From Streptomyces longispororuber (lineage in GTDB: Bacteria; Actinomycetota; Actinomycetes; Streptomycetales; Streptomycetaceae): a stretch of DNA of 62,475 nucleotides. This document shows positions 60,079-62,475 of the stretch, one piece after another. The first letter of the stretch is position 1, and each line of letters begins with the position of its first letter. The notes below the pieces were generated by a model. It saw only the letters and a list, made by a program, of their open reading frames with translations. It did no database searches and was not told where the DNA came from. Where the stretch lies: the NCBI RefSeq assembly GCF_024448165.1, contig NZ_JAMOLN010000032.1, positions 1-62,475 on the forward strand, in the 5' to 3' direction. A program made the position numbers and the translations under genes.

Positions 60079-61689
60079 ATGAGGGTGAGGCTCGGGCGGG
60101 ACTTCGGATGGCTGTGGGCGGCGTACACCGCGAGCACGGCGGGAACCTGGCTGGCGCTCGACGCCTTCCAGCTGATCGCGGTGCTCGTGCTGCACAGCGG
60201 GGCGGCGCAGGTGTCGTTCCTCTCGGCGGCGGGGCTCGCGATGGGGGCGCTGGTGGCGGTGCCGCTGGGGCCGTGGGTGGAGTTCCGGCACAAGCGTCCG
60301 GTGATGATCGCCGCGGACCTCGCCCGGTGCGCGGCGCTCCTGTCGCTGCCCGCCGCGTTCGCGCTCGGCGCGCTGTCGTTCGGCCACCTCGTGCTGGTGT
60401 CCGTGGTCGTCGCGGCGTCCGACATCGCCTTCAAGGCGGCGAGCGGCGCGTATCTGAAGCAACTCCTGGGCGGGGAACGGCTCCTGGTCGCCAACGGCCG
60501 GTTCGAGTCGACGCAGTGGACGGCGACCGCGGTCGGGCCGCCGCTCGGCGGGGCGCTGATCGGCGCGTTCGGACCGCTGACGACCGTCGTCCTGGACGCC
60601 GCCAGCTACGTCCTGTCCGCGCTCGGCCTCCGCGCGATCCGCACCCCCGAACAGCCGCCCGCCCCGCCCGCCCCACGGGACGCGCTCGGCCTCGGCGAGG
60701 GCTGGCGCCACATCCTCGGCCACCCGGTGCTGCGCCCCCTGTTCCTCAACACGGTCCTCGTCAACGGCCTGATCATGGTGGGCGCGCCGCTGGTCGCCGT
60801 CCTGATGCTCGGCGACCTCGGCTTCGCACCCTGGCAGTACGGGCTCGCCTTCGGCCTGCCGTGCCTCGGCGGCCTCGTCGGCTCCCGCCTCGCCCGTCCG
60901 CTGGCCGCCCGGTTCGGACAGCTGCGGGTGCTGTGGGTGAGCGCGGTGGCGCGGGTGGTCTGGCCGGTGGGCCTCGCGTTCATCGGCCCCGGCGCGGGCG
61001 GTCTGGCACTGGTCGTCGTGATCGAACTGGGCCTGATCACCTGCTGCGGCGTCTTCAACCCGGTCTACGCCACGTACCGCCTCCAGCAGACCGAGCCCGG
61101 CACGGTGGCCCGGGTCCTCACCGCCTGGTCGGTCACGGGCAGCGCGACGACCGCGGCGCTGACCCTGGCGTGGGGCGGGCTCGCGGCGCTCGTCGGCATC
61201 CGCCCGGCGCTGGCCGCGGCGGGCGTCCTGCTGCTGGCCACACCGCTGCTGCTGCGGCCGCTCGCCGGGGCCGGGCGGCCGCTGAGCGGGTGGCGCCGCC
61301 GGTCGACCGGGCCTGATCCCCGCCGCCACCCCTTCGGACCTCAGCGGATGCCCTGGCCTGCGGTTTTGTGCACAGTGGCGGCATGGCTGCCCCCTCCCCG
61401 CACTCGGGCCCCTACGGGACCGTGCCCCTGGTCCCCGGCGCCGAGCCGCTGCCCGAACTCGACATCCCGCCGCCCGGCCGGCAGAACCGCGCGGCGGTCC
61501 TGCTCCGCCTCCTGCTCCTCCTCCCGCACGCCGCCGTCCTGCTCGTCCTCTCCCTCGCGACGTTCTTCGTGGCGATCGGCGCGTGGTGCGCGGCCCTGCT
61601 CCTCGGCCGGCTGCCCGATCCGATGGAGCGCTGGCTGGGCGGATACCTCCGCTACGACACCCGGGTCAACGCGGCGGCGATGCTGCTGA
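60079..61689 (+). CDS. MFS transporter with unusual C-terminal overrun
   Basis: 536 codons from ATG 60079. Residues 1-410 form a 12-helix major facilitator (MRVRLGRDFGWLWAAYTAST, DFGWL-type start of the DHA3/MFS_3 group). The expected end is near RPLSGWRRR (~position 61310), but no stop appears and the frame continues ~125 residues of Arg/Ser/Pro-rich sequence over the start of the DUF4389 gene in another frame. Probably a lost stop or a frameshift. Substrate unknown; regulated by the neighbouring LysR protein. Confidence 0.78.
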   Translation: MRVRLGRDFGWLWAAYTASTAGTWLALDAFQLIAVLVLHSGAAQVSFLSAAGLAMGALVAVPLGPWVEFRHKRPVMIAADLARCAALLSLPAAFALGALSFGHLVLVSVVVAASDIAFKAASGAYLKQLLGGERLLVANGRFESTQWTATAVGPPLGGALIGAFGPLTTVVLDAASYVLSALGLRAIRTPEQPPAPPAPRDALGLGEGWRHILGHPVLRPLFLNTVLVNGLIMVGAPLVAVLMLGDLGFAPWQYGLAFGLPCLGGLVGSRLARPLAARFGQLRVLWVSAVARVVWPVGLAFIGPGAGGLALVVVIELGLITCCGVFNPVYATYRLQQTEPGTVARVLTAWSVTGSATTAALTLAWGGLAALVGIRPALAAAGVLLLATPLLLRPLAGAGRPLSGWRRRSTGPDPRRHPFGPQRMPWPAVLCTVAAWLPPPRTRAPTGPCPWSPAPSRCPNSTSRRPAGRTARRSCSASCSSSRTPPSCSSSPSRRSSWRSARGARPCSSAGCPIRWSAGWADTSATTPGSTRRRCC

Positions 61690-62189
61690 CGGGCCGCTAC
61701 CCGCCGTTCGAACTGGCGGAACGGTCCGGTTACCCGGTCCAGGTGCGGCTGCACTCGACCGCGCTCAACCGGGCGGCCGTCCTCTTCCGCCTCCTCCTGG
61801 CGATCCCGGCGGCGCTCGTGTCGGCGCTGGCGACGGCGGGGTGGTGGGCGGTGTCGTTCGTGTCGTGGCTGGTGGTGCTGACGCTCGGCCGGATGCCGCT
61901 GCCGTTGTTCGAGGCGACGGCGGCGGTGCTGCGGTACCGGATGCGGCTGGGGGCGTACGTGCTGCTGCTCACGTCGGCGTACCCGAAGCGGCTGTTCGGG
62001 GATCAGGGGGCGGCGGATGCGGTGCTGGGCACGGTACGGGGGCCTTCGGCGACTCGGCCGTTGTTCGTGGGTGGGGTCGGGAAGGTGCTGGTGGGGGCGT
62101 TCCTGGTGCTGGGTCTGGCGGGCTGGTCCGCGAACACGCTGCGCTCGGCTTCCCCGGTCGAGGTGTCCACGGCGGTGCGGACGCCGTGA
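61383..62189 (+). CDS. DUF4389 membrane protein
   Basis: 268 aa from ATG 61383 (GTG 61368 also possible). Two DUF4389-like units, each a hydrophobic hairpin (AAVLLRLLLLLPHAAVLLVL; AAVLFRLLLAIPAALVSALA) followed by FVAIGAW...MERWLGGYLRYDTRV or SFVSWLVV...FEATAAVLRYRMRL. A fifth helix lies near the end. Function unknown. Its first 307 bp overlap the apparent end of the MFS gene in another frame. Confidence 0.8.
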   Translation: MAAPSPHSGPYGTVPLVPGAEPLPELDIPPPGRQNRAAVLLRLLLLLPHAAVLLVLSLATFFVAIGAWCAALLLGRLPDPMERWLGGYLRYDTRVNAAAMLLTGRYPPFELAERSGYPVQVRLHSTALNRAAVLFRLLLAIPAALVSALATAGWWAVSFVSWLVVLTLGRMPLPLFEATAAVLRYRMRLGAYVLLLTSAYPKRLFGDQGAADAVLGTVRGPSATRPLFVGGVGKVLVGAFLVLGLAGWSANTLRSASPVEVSTAVRTP

Positions 62190-62248
62190 GGCTGGGTTTG
62201 GAGTGGCCGCACCCCTGACAGCACGGCTGCGCGCCGTAGCTGTGACTG

Positions 62249-62376
62249 CTTGATCGCCGGGTGCGGGTACGTCGTGGCTGGTCGCGCAGTTCCCCGCGCC
62301 CCTGAAAAGCACGGCCGCGCTTGATCGCCGGGTGCGGGTGCGTCGTGGTTGCTCGCGCAGTTCCCCGCGCCCCTGA
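62249..62376 (+). repeat. Tandem dispersed repeat units
   Basis: Two 57-bp units (62249-62305 and 62320-62376), each CTTGATCGCCGGGTGCGGGT through CGCGCAGTTCCCCGCGCCCC and TGA, period 71 bp. Same family as 5174-5202. An inverted unit follows at 62439-62462. Confidence 0.88.
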
Positions 62377-62438
62377 GAGGCGCACTTCGTGCGCCGTCTT
62401 GAGGGGCGTCGCTGGGGCTGCGGCGGAGCCGCATGCTC

Positions 62439-62462
62439 CAGGGGCGCGGGGAACTGCGCGAG
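62439..62462 (-). repeat. Inverted dispersed repeat at the window edge
   Basis: CAGGGGCGCGGGGAACTGCG plus CGAG is the reverse complement of the core of the two units before it. Together they can form a hairpin. The 286-bp stretch after the DUF4389 gene contains nothing else I can support. Confidence 0.85.
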
Positions 62463-62475
62463 AAGCCCCACCGGC

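Overview
The window is chromosomal DNA of a Streptomyces-type actinomycete. The evidence is very high GC, GTG and leaderless starts, SLP1/pSAM2-style mobile-element genes, dispersed Streptomyces repeats (core CGCGCAGTTCCCCGCGCCCC) and many secreted proteins.

Layout. 1-3393: a partial sugar-nucleotide SDR and, divergently, an EtfD-like membrane iron-sulfur reductase. 3571-13640: a tandem array of seven FG-GAP/VCBS beta-propeller proteins. Five have Sec signals, one is a lipoprotein, and the last lacks any export signal. Four of them share an upstream ACAACC-N16/17-nGTC motif that looks like an ECF sigma promoter. 13750-16012: Yip1-like protein, phosphoribosyltransferase, dCTP deaminase and a small zinc-ribbon ORF. 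16283-29293: tRNA-Gly(CCC) carrying a 13-kb integrative conjugative element (AICE) bounded by 48-bp direct repeats. Its ten-gene operon (orf116-traB-DUF2637-small spd-like genes-repSA-xis-int) starts from one visible promoter overlapped by operators of a GntR repressor. A second GntR repressor has its own AGTGGCTA operators, which also flank a divergent DUF1152 cargo gene. Other cargo is a GAF-ANTAR protein and a low-GC protein of unknown function near the right end.

29313-43677: ordinary chromosomal genes: GNAT, a 1701-aa LAxTG-anchored surface protein, DUF1062, a LuxR-type ATPase, VOC, ComB-like, a Tat-exported PL8 polysaccharide lyase and Uma2. 43794-54961: cobalamin cluster with cobN behind a B12 riboswitch, cobG-cobH-cobIJ, cobK, cbiD, cobM and cobL. 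It pairs aerobic-type CobG/CobN with anaerobic-type CbiD, and dispersed repeats have become coding sequence in cobG, cobIJ and cobK. 55073-62475: VOC, DUF6049-like secreted protein, lipoprotein subtilase, LysR-MFS divergent pair, DUF4389 protein, and a run of dispersed repeats at the right edge.

The least-explained items are the co-regulated FG-GAP array, the AICE regulatory circuits and its nested inverted repeat, and the repeat-derived peptides in the cobalamin enzymes.
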